From positions 6,894,831 to 6,958,830 of the forward strand of contig NC_135779.1 in NCBI RefSeq assembly GCF_028453695.1: a stretch of 64,000 bases of DNA. The letters run 5' to 3'. The notes under the pieces are model-generated. The model did not search any database, was not told where the DNA came from, and saw only the letters and a list, made by a program, of their open reading frames with translations. Both the position numbers and the translations under genes were made by a program. How positions within the stretch are numbered: the first letter of the stretch is position 1; every line of letters starts with the position of its first letter. The stretch comes from Augochlora pura. Taxonomy: Eukaryota; Arthropoda; Insecta; Hymenoptera; Halictidae. Of the stretch, positions 1 through 11,160 are shown one piece after another.

Positions 1-577
1 TTATTATTATATAGTCTGTTCGAGTTGGCAAGAATTAAACACGATTATATTTCACGCGGACTTGATTTATGATATAATTTTTATTGGTAAATATTAACGG
101 CTCGCACTTGTTAATTAATGAATAGTATTGTTACGTACGGAGATTAATTATATCTAACAAGTAAATCGCTGTCTACGGTTATTTATTTTCTGCGTTAGCA
201 TTGTAGGTTACTGTTTTCATTTATTTATATGTAGGTATAGTAAAAAGCGTATAAAATTAAATTAGAAGAAGAAGGATATAAAAGTAAAGTAGAAAATAAA
301 GAATATAAGAGCGGAAAGAAGAAAAGTGGAAAAGTAGAGAAGGAAGGATATAAAACGAGTTATAAAAATAAAGTGAAAGAAGTGTATATTGATCTCGGGA
401 CGATTTTCGTATCGCTATAGTCGCTGCGCGCCGTTCGGGAGCAGAAAATGGCGGCCGGCGCGGCCGAGAACAGCGGAACGGTGGCATCGCGCGATAATGA
501 AATCTAAATTGCAAATTATGACGGGACATAACTCGCGCTCGTTATCCCGAGCGCGTTATGCCCCATTGTCGCACGCA

Positions 578-578
578 C

Positions 579-616
<38 letters not shown>

Positions 617-667
617 GTTCTCTTTTCTGTCCCCTGGCGACGGCGATCCTCTCGCTCCGCTGGCTCT

Positions 668-710
<43 letters not shown>
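578..710 (+). repeat. Two (CT)n microsatellites
   Basis: CT dinucleotide tracts lie at about 578-616 and 670-710, separated by about 55 bp of unique sequence. Confidence 0.95.
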
Positions 711-711
<1 letters not shown>

Positions 712-951
712 AGGTGGCATGCGGATGCCTCTCCGCGGCCGGCTTTAATGCCCATTCGAATCTCTGCGTGTATATACAGACGAAACGGCCGGGCCGATGC
801 AATATGCCGTGGACCGTTAAGTGGCGCGACCTCGGTGGCTCCGCAACCAAAAGAAAGAACTCTGCCAGTGCCCGGCGGAAGCATTGTCGAGGCCGCGAAT
901 ACGCGCGCGAGCGGTTTGGACGAAGAGGACGATCTCGCGTGGAAAATGGTC

Positions 952-1475
952 GGCGATGATGACGGCACGCGACGGTTGCATGGAATCGGTATAGGTTCGC
1001 GATGGCTGTATGGAATAGTCATAGGCTCACGACGGCCGCAAGGAATAGTCATGGGCCGGCGATGACCGTATAGAATCGTCTTAGACTCGTAGACCAGCCG
1101 AGAGGACGATCGCGTGAAAAACGCTTGCTAATGCCGAAGGCTAGCACGCGTAATTCGTGAAGGTCGCATGGAAGCGTCGCAGGCTAGTTGACCGGTCATG
1201 TGGAATCGTCGTAGGCTCTGGACCAATCGCAAGGAATCGTTGTCAACTCGTCGACCAACCGCTCAAAATCATCGCCAACTAGCATCAACTAACTCCTCAG
1301 AATCATCGCCAACTAGCATCAACCAACCCCTCGAAACCATCCTCAACTCGTCGACCAACCGCTCAAAATTCTCCCCAACTCGTCACCCAACCGCTCAGAA
1401 TTCTCCCCAACTCGTCACCCAACCGCTCAGAATTCTCCCCAACTCGTCACCCAACCGCTCAAAATCATCATCATC
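952..1475 (+). repeat. Degenerate minisatellites (about 38 bp, then about 24-32 bp)
   Basis: The first part repeats GGAATAGTCATAGGCTC-GCGATGGC variants. From about 1235 the unit becomes CAACTCGTCACCCAACCGCT plus CAGAATTCTCCC, which reaches a clean 32-bp period at 1381-1475. The 121-aa frame across it is a by-product of the repeat. Confidence 0.8.
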
Positions 1476-2039
1476 CCGTCATCCTCACATCGCGCCACCA
1501 TCTCTCCCAAAGAATGCACAAGAAACCATCTTTCACTCCTTGCCTCTATGTCCTCCGAAATAAATGTATCAGCCAAGGCGGTAGCCGACGCGCGAGACTT
1601 CCGTCTCATTAGCCAAAGATTAATCCCGGCCGGAGCCTGTAGCCATCGGGTTGCAAAGGGATCGCGAGTCCCCGTCGGACCGCTTTCGGGATGAAGAAAT
1701 CCGAAGGATGCGCGGCCCGTAAAAGTGTGCTAACGACGCGACGCGGCTCGCGCTCGCGCGCGCGCGCGGAGGCCGCCCTCGTGCGCGCCTGCGTTTCCGC
1801 ATTGCGCGCGCGCCGGAAAAACCCGCGCGCCGCGAGTAATGATCCTGGGGGTAACGGTACCGCAAATTGGTGTAGCGAAGGGCCGCGCCGGAGAGAGATA
1901 GTCCTTTATGGAAATGTCCGTCGCAGGATATTGTCGGCGAAGTGGCGCGCCAGCTGCGGCGACGAGGTTTTCAGTCGTTTGACTTCGCTTGTCTGCTCGT
2001 TGCGGTTGTTAGAGCTTGTTGGGAGCTGCGGGGCCATTG

Positions 2040-2760
2040 TGCGGCCCGTCTGAAGATGACGGAGGCTGGAAGGAAGGATCGAGGATGACGGAGGCTTGAG
2101 GGAAGAATCGAGGATGACGCAGGCCTGCGGGAAGAAACGAGGATGAGGCAGGCCTGCCCGAAGGAGCAAGGATGCACGGAGGCTTGCGCGGAGGATCGAG
2201 GAAACTCGCTCGTCCCGCAGGAGGCGGCTGATGCGATGGGCTACGTTCGAAGCTGGAGTAACACGCAGGAAGCGGCTGACATGATGGGCTAGGTTCCAAA
2301 CTCGCTCAACCAGCAGGAAGAGTCCGATTCGACAGACTATGTTCCAGGCTGCTGTAGGCGGCGCTTGATCCAGGATTTTGGGCAACGAGCTTGGGCCTTG
2401 AAGTGGCGAGGAGGATCGAGACGATGGGCTATGTCCCAAACTGGAGTAACGCGCAGGAAGCGACCGATCCACTGGGCTATGTCCCAAACTCGCTTATCCG
2501 CCTTGAAGCTGCCGCTTCGACTTGCTATGTCCCGAACTCGCTCAATCCGCAGGAAGCGGCTGACATGACGGGCTATGTTCCAAACTCGCTCAACCCGCAG
2601 GAAGCTGCAGCTTCGACTTGCTATGTCCCAGACTCGCTGAACCCGCATCCAGCAACCGATTCGCCAGGCCACGTTCCAGGCTGGCGTGTCTATCGGCGGT
2701 GTAGGCGGCGCTTGATCCAGGATTTTCGGCAGCAAGCGTGGGCCTCGGGCAGACAACGAG
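2040..2760 (+). repeat. Higher-order minisatellite with a 48-bp unit
   Basis: A GACGGAGGCTTGAGGGAAGA-type block (2057-2215) is followed by 48-bp units containing CTATGTCCCAAACTCGCT and AACCCGCAGGAAGC. The segment GTAGGCGGCGCTTGATCC occurs at 2354 and again at 2701, so a 347-bp higher-order unit is itself duplicated. In one frame each 48-bp unit gives 16 residues of the type GYVPNSLNPQEAA (open at 2391-2915). The frame is broken in neighbouring units and no splice signals bound it, so coding is unlikely. Confidence 0.82.
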
Positions 2761-3129
2761 GCTTGAAAGACGGTGGGAACAGGATCGGTAGAAAAATTGA
2801 GGAGCCGGGCCCGATGATGCCGCGTCCGCGTCTCCTAATTCGGGCCGAACATCGGGAGGGACATCTTTCGTTGGCGCATCAGTGCAACGTCCTGCGGAGG
2901 ATTCCTGGCTGCTAGCCGGTACCTTACGCCAGGTTCCTTTGGACTGACTCACGTACCGGTCGTTCCTCGCAGGGCCCCTCCCCTCCTCCCCTCCTCCCCC
3001 CTTCCTACCCGAGCGCGTTCCCACTTTGTTCCACGAACACGCGGAGAACTTGCTTTTCGGAAGCAAAAACGAACGTGGGCGAACCGCCTCGAAGGACATT
3101 CTCACAGATTCAGTTCTTCCGTCGCGACA

Positions 3130-3425
3130 GCCTGGGATCAGCCTCTCGCTCTTTCTCTCCTCCTCTATTTCGTTCTCTTTCAGTTTCCGTCTCTTTCCGT
3201 CTTTCTTTCTTTTTCTCGAGAGAGATCTCACTTTATTTCTTTTCCTTTCTGCAGATCTCTCTTTCTCTTGATCTCTGTCTGACACTTTTTCTTTTTCTCT
3301 ATCTCTCTTGGTACTCTGTCTCTCTCTCTCTCTGACTCTTTTTTTTCCTTTTCTCTCTTGAGGTCTATCTCTTTCTCTTTATCTCTGTCTCTTTCTTTCT
3401 TTCTTTCTCTCTTTGTCCCTATTCC
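3130..3425 (+). repeat. Pyrimidine-rich simple-sequence tract
   Basis: About 300 nt composed almost wholly of C and T (CTTTCTCT, TCTCTTGATCTCTGTCT types) with interspersed short non-pyrimidine breaks. Confidence 0.85.
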
Positions 3426-3595
3426 TCTTGAAATCCCGGGATAATTATTACAAATTTGAATAATCGAAAATCTAAATGATCGAAGCAATATCGTACAATA
3501 AAATAGAATAGCCTAGCAACAATAAAAACTACGTGACAAACAAAGTACATGTTTCGTCGAGCAAACGAATCTCTCTGCAAAGGGTTAGCTCCTCG

Positions 3596-5007
3596 AAAGG
3601 GTTAAAAACTACACGAAACCAACCGATAGAATAGAAAATACCAGTTAATAGAAAGGGATAACGAGGTAGCAGCGAGACAATGATCGCGAACAATAAGGCG
3701 AAAAATGAATTAACCAGGTGCGAGCTACACACATTTCATACCGAAGACAAAGAGACAAAGCGGCGCGTGTTTAATCGCCGTTTTAAATTTGCCACCTCGC
3801 GATTGTCGCCTGACTTCGCGGAATGGTTATGAAGACAAAGAAACTGTCGGCGACGGCGTCGAGACGGTTCGCCATTAAGTCGCGTTCGCGGGAATAATAG
3901 CTCGTATCGCGGAAATCTGTTTTCCCTAAAGCAGTCGGTGGGGATGACGTCAGGTGAGATCGGTGGTTTCGATAGAGCCCCTGCACGATATCGCAGCCGA
4001 GGAAAGGAATTCAATCCGCGTTACCGGCATCGCCGAGAATAGAAGTATGGACACGATGGTCTTGAGAGTACAGTAACGCTTTATCGCGGCAGCGACGCGA
4101 ACGCGCGGATACGTGCCGGGGAGACGGAGATCCGCTAATTATGAAAACGCTTGCGAATTCTGTTGAAAAACATGTTTTCGTCGGGAGCCTGGCACAAGAC
4201 TGTGAAGCTGCGTCTCCACCGAGAGACAGTGTCTTGATGACGATTCTAGGTGCTGCTATTTCATGTTTGGCCCGATAGACTTACGACGTCTTTGAGGCGT
4301 CATTGTAAGTTAAAGGGTTAAGTGATACAAAATGGCTTCAATATTTTGTGAATTCAAGGAATATTTTTTAATCTTCTTCCGACGTCACAGGTAGAATTTA
4401 GTGAGCTAGAATGGCAGTGCCGTAGAAGAAATTAATATTCATATTTGGTAGATAAAGAAAGGGTTAAAAGGGTTAAGAAAAAATATATATTGCCGGACGT
4501 CGCGTCAGTGTAGACGCGTCCTTAAGCAGTATTTCCAAAGTATGCAGGCTCGCGTGAGATGTCCGCGTGTGTATTTTACCGCCGCGTGCCTGTTGCGCGG
4601 TGAGTCGAGTCAGGTGAGCGCGCAGGTGAGCGTTTTAGGTGACACTTTCGCGCGAAGGTCGGCTAGGCGACCTTACGAGGTCGCGCGGAGCGGACGAACC
4701 GACGAGAGAGAAGGGACGAGAGAGCGGCGGAGAAAGGGAAGACGGAGACAGAGGGTAGGGAAAGAGATAAAAAGCGACGGTGAGGAGAGGAGGAGAAAGA
4801 GATAAAAAGCGAAAGAGAGGAGAAGAAGAGAAAGAGATAAAAAGCGAATGAGGGAGAAGAGAAATAGAGAGAAGAGAAACAGAAAGAAAAATAGAGAGAA
4901 AAATAAAAAGAAAAATAGCAAGAAAAATAGAAATAAAAATAGAGAAAAGAATAGAAACGAAAATAGAAAGAGAAATAGAAAGAAAAGGAAGACAATGAAA
5001 GGGTTAA
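3596..5007 (-). repeat. Cluster of five AAAGGGTTAA motif copies
   Basis: Exact copies of AAAGGGTTAA (reverse of TTAACCCTTT) start at 3596, 4312, 4458, 4467 and 4998, all in the same orientation. The pair at 4458 and 4467 overlaps by one base. No opposite end lies within 300 bp, so they look like solo ends or nested remnants. The stretch otherwise holds GC-rich, unique-looking DNA without a recognisable gene. Confidence 0.4.
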
Positions 5008-5130
5008 AAAGAGAAATAAAGAGAAAAGAAAGCCAGAGAAAGAGATCGGAGAAAAAAACAGGGAACGTGATAAAATAGAGAGAGAAAGAGGCAAAAGCAG
5101 AGAGAGAGAGAACGAGACGAAGGGAGATTG
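4690..5130 (+). repeat. Long polypurine tract (GA/GAAA-rich)
   Basis: This 440-nt stretch is nearly all A and G on the plus strand. Units such as AGAAATAGAGAGAAGA and AAATAGAAAGAAAA repeat irregularly. The lysine/arginine- or serine/phenylalanine-rich frames over it are low-complexity artefacts. Confidence 0.88.
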
Positions 5131-6528
5131 AGAGAGGAAGAGGGCCCTCGCATTTGCAAGGAGAAGCGCCGCATCGCCGGCGATCGAGCGTGTTCCCAGG
5201 TGGCAATTAAGTTGCCCGGAAGCTGGCCAGGTCGCGATCTAGAAAAATCGAACGAGCACGCCGCGGCGGCGGCGGCCGGCCGGCCGGCCAGTTTCTGCTC
5301 CGCAACTCTCGACCGTGTGCGCTGCTGCTGCTGCTGCTGCTCCCGGTCCGAGCATAAATCTGCCGGTTTTCTCGATCGCGGTGTGTCTCTCCCCCGTCGC
5401 GGCGTAGACCGTGTTCCACTTTCGGCGACCTTAAAGCGAACTAAAAGCCCGTTTAAAGGCTGCGCGCGAATTTTTTTGACCCACTGTGGCGCGCGCGCGC
5501 GCGCGCGACCGACGGCCACCTTGGCCGTCGGCTAGCTTTCCATCGGTGAAAGCTCGCCGAACGCTTTGTGAAACTGACGGCTCTCGCGAGCGCGAGCGCG
5601 AATACACGCTCGTCCTGGAATCGGACGCGGAGACCGGTTCGAGACCTTCCTCAACCACGCGGACGACTCGCGCGTCGCGATCATGGGAAAAATTGCCGGA
5701 AGTTCTAGCTTTTGTTGGGAGAGGGGGGATTAGAGAGGGTAGAGAGGGGATAGAGAGAGAGTGGAAGGGGTAGAAGGGGTAGAAAATTGGTCTAGAGGTA
5801 AATTATTGTTGTTGCAAAATGATTTTTGTTGAAAAGGACTGTCAAAAGATTGTCAGAAAAATCAGAGATTCGTGAAAAATAAATCCAAGCTTCTCACTAT
5901 CATAAAACAATATATCCTAGTAACATTTTTCGCTTTGTGAATCAACTATTGCAACGCGTTAAAAATAAACTCAGTCACCGCCTCGCAATTCTTAAAAAAT
6001 TCTCCCATAAAAAGCCCTGTCAAAAATCCATCAGAAAAATCAAGGTCCCATCAATAATCCAAAAAAAGGGTTACCTGAAATCCGTCACATAAACAACGCA
6101 ATCCTAATCAGTCTACCACAGTACCGTCAAAAAAAGCGATCGCTATCCCCGGTTTCTCGTCGCCGCGTTCTTTTCCCCCCCTCCTTTCACCCTTTCCTTA
6201 CGAGAGCGTAATTTACGCCGCGGCGTTAAATTTATACGCAATCTGAATTGCAAAGCGCGGTGACTCCTCGCGGGCACCGCGACGTCCTGGAAAAGTCGTA
6301 AACCAAAGGGTAACGTTGATTTTACAGCGCGCGCGCGGCCCCGCGGCCGTATCCCCGATCGTCGATAGGAGAAACTCGAGGGAAATCTCATTAAGCGGAA
6401 TGTCCGCGAACGATAACGGCGTCGTTAATGGCTCATCGACGATAATTAACGGCCCGGATCGGCCGTGCTGTTTCTCAACCTCGCGGAACAATGACACGTT
6501 ACTTTCCCGGCGTTTACCGGCTCCTCCC

Positions 6529-7028
6529 NNNNNNNNNNNNNNNNNNNNNNNNNNNNNNNNNNNNNNNNNNNNNNNNNNNNNNNNNNNNNNNNNNNNNNNN
6601 NNNNNNNNNNNNNNNNNNNNNNNNNNNNNNNNNNNNNNNNNNNNNNNNNNNNNNNNNNNNNNNNNNNNNNNNNNNNNNNNNNNNNNNNNNNNNNNNNNNN
6701 NNNNNNNNNNNNNNNNNNNNNNNNNNNNNNNNNNNNNNNNNNNNNNNNNNNNNNNNNNNNNNNNNNNNNNNNNNNNNNNNNNNNNNNNNNNNNNNNNNNN
6801 NNNNNNNNNNNNNNNNNNNNNNNNNNNNNNNNNNNNNNNNNNNNNNNNNNNNNNNNNNNNNNNNNNNNNNNNNNNNNNNNNNNNNNNNNNNNNNNNNNNN
6901 NNNNNNNNNNNNNNNNNNNNNNNNNNNNNNNNNNNNNNNNNNNNNNNNNNNNNNNNNNNNNNNNNNNNNNNNNNNNNNNNNNNNNNNNNNNNNNNNNNNN
7001 NNNNNNNNNNNNNNNNNNNNNNNNNNNN
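6529..7028. other. Assembly gap (500 N)
   Basis: There are exactly 500 N between a GC-rich flank and a C-rich flank. The round size suggests a placeholder gap of unknown length. Open frames that run through it are meaningless. Confidence 0.99.
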
Positions 7029-7224
7029 CCCCCTCACCATCTCTCCCCACCCTCTGACCGATATATCGCCGGAGCGAAATTTATGAACCGCGCTCCCATT
7101 AATCAATACTATCGGGCCCGCGCGGGGCCGCGTAAAAATCGCAGATTCATTTCTGCTGAAAGAGGGGCCCCCGAGCGCATAATTGCATCCGCGGCGATGA
7201 GCTGGCGGAGAGACAGACGCAGGT

Positions 7225-7795
7225 ACGGACACGGACACGGACACACACACACACACACATAGAGAGGGAGAGGGGGGGGGGGGAGATAAAGACAGAGATA
7301 GAGACAGAAAGCGAGAGAAAAAGAGATAGAGACAGAAAGCGAGAGAAAAAGAGACAGAGATGGAGAAAAATAGAGAAAGACAGAGATAGAGACAGAAAGC
7401 GAGAGAGAAAGAGACAGAGACGGAGAAAAATAGAGAAAGACAGAGATAGAGACAGAAAGCGAGAGAGAAAAAGAGATGAAGATAGAAAACGACAGGGAAG
7501 AAGAGATAGAGGCAGAGAGCAAGAGAGAAAAAGAAGTAGAGGCAGAGACCAAGCGAGAAAAAAAGATAGAGGTAGAGAGCAAGAGAGAGAAAGAAATAGA
7601 GACAGAGAACAAGAGAGAAAGAGAGGTAAAGTTAGACATAGAGCGAGATGGAGACAGAGTTCGAGAGAGAAAAATGAAGAAAGAGAAAAAGAGAAAAAGA
7701 GAGAAAGAAAGAGAAAAGGGGAGAGAGACAGAAGAGAATAGACAGAGCGCGGAAGAGAAAAAGACAGAGGCCCAATGAGCGCGAGAGAGGCAGCT
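7225..7795 (+). repeat. (CA)n, G12 and long polypurine tract
   Basis: An AC-repeat (about 7225-7259) leads into GAGAGGGAGA, a run of 12 G (7272-7283), and then over 500 nt of near-pure purine. Within it a roughly 78-bp unit (GACAGAGATAGAGACAGAAA...) occurs several times between 7290 and 7480. The tract follows the 500-N gap closely. Confidence 0.88.
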
Positions 7796-9098
7796 CGCGA
7801 CGAAGAGCCAGCCACAATTTCGATTTCCATACGAGCAACGGAGAGTCCGCGGATAAGAGATACCGGGGAGAGGATCATCCCGCACGTCCGGCGATTCCTG
7901 ATTTATGAGCCGAGGCCGCTTTTGAAAAGTCGTCGGGCGCTGCGCCGCGGTCGAGAGAAAGAGAAAGAGAGAGATTGAGAGAGAGAGAGAGCGTGCACAC
8001 ACCACGCTCGCGTGTTCCCGCAATTGCCCGGCCGCAATTATTGCGGCGAGGGACCCTCCGCGGATCGGCCGGTCGCATCTTTCAGCGCCTGTTCACCGGC
8101 CGAGTTAGTCTGTCTGTCCCTCTTCCTAGGGCTCCCTTTTGCCTTTAACTCTTTGCCCATCTACGCTCCGCGCGCAACGAGCCTCTCGCATTATCGACCC
8201 GTCGGGAGACCGGGTCCCCCGGCCGAGTCTATCGCGGATGACAAGCCTGAGGAATGAACGCGGAGACTCGCGGGAAGCGTCGGGCATCGAGGATTTTAAG
8301 GGAAGGGACGATTGAGATGCTCGAAAACGCAATTAGAGATTTTTTAAACCCTTGTCGTACCATTTCTATTATAGTTACAATAATTCGAAATTTTTCGATT
8401 GTAATAATTTCAAACGGCAAAAGAATAACAGACTTTCATGATTTATTTGCAATAAAAAGTATCATAAACTGTCCCTTGGGGTTTTAAGGGGTGTACAATC
8501 GTTCACGATGCTGTATAACGATTACCGTTATATTCCCTTTGATGATTGGCCAAATAAATTCGTCCCTGAATAAAAACCAAATATCCTGGGAAAAAAGCAG
8601 ACACCGCTTTTCATATTAAAAGCACATTTTTCAAGTCCACGAATTAACCTTGAATAATAATCACAATTAAAAATCATAATTTTAAAAATAAATAGACGAT
8701 CTTGGGCACCTATCCCTATAGCTTATTATAAATAGGGAATACTGTTATATTAGGTATACTGAGCATCCAGAATAAAAAAGAACTGGCGCATGTTCCCCAT
8801 CGCCACTCGAGGCGTCGGACCCCAACACTCAGTCCCATATTCTGTGACTCTAGAACGGTTGAATAGCAAGGCTGAGAGAGGTTTAACGAGCACACCGAAA
8901 GCTTTTCTCCGAAAATAGAAGAGGGTTTTTGTATTTAGGATTCGGCGGTGACTTATGACCGGTCTTTTATCGATCACCCACGAACTGGCCTACGCGATAA
9001 CGAGTGGCTTGTTCTAGGATACGAGGAGAGACGTTCACAGAAAAATTCTCTTGCAATAATGCCGCGCGTTTATCAACAGGGCTCCCGTTACAAAAACG

Positions 9099-9126
9099 TC
9101 TCTCTCTCTCTCTCTCTCTCTCTCTT
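9099..9126 (+). repeat. (TC)n microsatellite
   Basis: An uninterrupted TC tract of about 28 nt. Confidence 0.95.
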
Positions 9127-11052
9127 TGACTGACCAACCTCCCCCTCTCTGCGGTAACAAACGAGCCGACGTTTATTTGTGCTGTCAGTTTGTTAAACGC
9201 TCGCTACGTCGATGCTCTACTTCGAATTTATCGCGCTCGTTATCGGCCGCGGTCGTCGCCTCGGTGTACACCGAGGTATTTAACTCTGGGAGGCGCACGA
9301 CTTTAAACAAATTAATATTACGAGTAATATACACAGTGTTTTTTAATAGAAAAGTCGGTAGAAAACGTTCGCTTTAATTTCTCAGCTACATTTTAGGTTC
9401 TCAGCTATTGTATCCCGAAAATATTATGATCCGTGAATAAATAATGAGAAGAGAACAAAGTGGAAGTCCATACAAATTAAAGAAATATTACTGATCGTAA
9501 TAATTGATTCCTTATAATAATAATTTATTTATTAGTACTAATTGATTTATGTACAAGGGTGTAAATCTCTGTCACGAAAAAGGGGTGCGAAAGAGAAGAC
9601 ATTTAGTATAGCTCGAATACAAATATAATAAAAATAAAATTGGCATGATGTAGAAAGTAGAAAGTGTTGCGATCCAACAACAATCAAGGTTGAATGTACC
9701 TGGACGGACTAGCGGATTAGGAGATAGACCTATTGAAAATCGCTACGTTTACGAACCCTTAAATTACTTTACGGTCCAAGTACATAGCGTGGCGCAGAAA
9801 GAACTTATAGGACACCCTAATAGTGCTTCGAACGCGTTGACAAAAGAATGTGCATTTATTGACAAAATCCGCAATATAATAATACCGCAATATACTATAC
9901 AATATTGCAATAATATCGTCAACTCATTCCATCCCATAAACCTTATGGCGTACCTTATGACGCCCTTATGGCGTACCAACGGTGGTACACCCCGTCGCGA
10001 GCGCATTAACCCGCCCAGCTCCAAAGACTTAAAGAATCGCCAGCCATAAGTAACAGCGCATATCGAATCCGCGGAGCAACAATGTCGGCGTTAATTAGCG
10101 AGCACTTTCACCGTGCTCGCTCTCCCGGGGCGAAAATTTCTCTGGCGGCGGCCGCGAAGTTTCGTGGACCCCCAAGGTCTAGAACCGTTCGGTTTCGCGG
10201 CCTAATAATTATAAATAATAATATATTGCGGTCTAATAATTAATCAACGCCGCTGATAAATCGATCATTTTCTCTATAGTGTTCTATGAAATCGTCAAGG
10301 GCGATGTTATGATCCAGTTATACAGAAACGAATAGTAAAAAGCAGAGAGGACACGTGGAAGAGACCGTAAGAAATCGGACAGGATGATTATTCGTGGAGA
10401 ATTTATGTAGGTTGCGCGTAAGCTGGTCAAATTATTCAAACGAATTCGTATCGCCTGACGCAACAATTGCCTAATCGGAGCAAGGGTCGGACGATAAACC
10501 TTGGACGCAGATCGATGATCTCTCTTTGTCCGCCTAAGCCCTGCTTCCGTAAAAAAATACAGAATCTGGTCTCCGAAAAATAGAAGTTGTTTCTAATAAT
10601 ACTGTCTAATATTTTACTGATTTATTTCTTAGAATTTATATAAATGAAGAAGCGTCGATAATGCGCTGCTATGATGAAATTCAGATACATTGTGCGATGC
10701 AGTAAATTCTTCGACGTTCACTACAATATCCTTTTCTTTTCTTAAGATTTATTACAGATTAATATATTATTTTATAATAACAAAAAAAAAATTACTCTCA
10801 CTCCGAGCAATATTTTATGTTAAATAATTAAAGCGACCTTTCTCTAGCTTCCTATAATAAAAAAGATTCCGTGCAACTATGTTCTCTATTTTCTTTAAAG
10901 TGTCGTGTCTCGAAGAGTAGAGTATCACGTGACGCAGCACCGTCGGTGCATCCCAACTGCACCGATTTCAGCATTTAACACAGTTTGCATAGTCACGAAC
11001 TCGAGCATAGGGTCTTGTCGCACCGCGACAGAGCTTTTCAGTTGTCACTTAC

Positions 11053-11160
11053 CCGATGGTGGTTCGAGCGTGTCGCGGTCACACAGAGAGAGCATCGCGC
11101 AGTCACTTACCTGCAACAGGAAAGAAAACAATAGTTAGTTAAAGAGACCGAAGAGGCTAT
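11053..11160 (-). promoter_or_regulatory. Candidate recursive splice (ratchet) site with a 58-nt downstream cryptic exon
   Basis: On the minus strand, reading from 11160, there is a branchpoint-like TAACTAAC, then a pyrimidine-rich tract (TTGTTTTCTTTCCTGTTG), then CAG at 11113-11111 followed with no exon by GTAAGT at 11110-11105. The consensus for ratchet points in long insect introns is (Py)nNCAG|GTAAGT, and this matches at every position. A second donor, CGG|GTAAGTGAC, begins at 11052. It shares the nonamer GTAAGTGAC with the first and would close a 58-nt exon (11110-11053). A ratchet point followed by a nearby cryptic donor is the known layout of recursive-splicing exons. The site implies a long minus-strand intron here, perhaps that of the RhoGEF-like gene about 39 kb upstream; that link is inference. 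Confidence 0.7.

Noticed and set aside
6213..7256. 347-codon minus frame
   Set aside because: It spans the 500-N gap, so the open frame is an artefact of N translation.
8750..8977. 75-codon minus frame (FRRKAFGVLVKPLSALLF...)
   Set aside because: It looks protein-like but has no recognisable motif, partner exon or repeat copy in the window.
9690..10049. 119-codon plus-strand frame with natural-looking composition (RPIENRYVYEPLNYFTVQVH...)
   Set aside because: No recognised family and no splice or promoter context. An 86-codon minus frame overlaps it. It may be a decayed transposon piece, but nothing in the sequence proves it.
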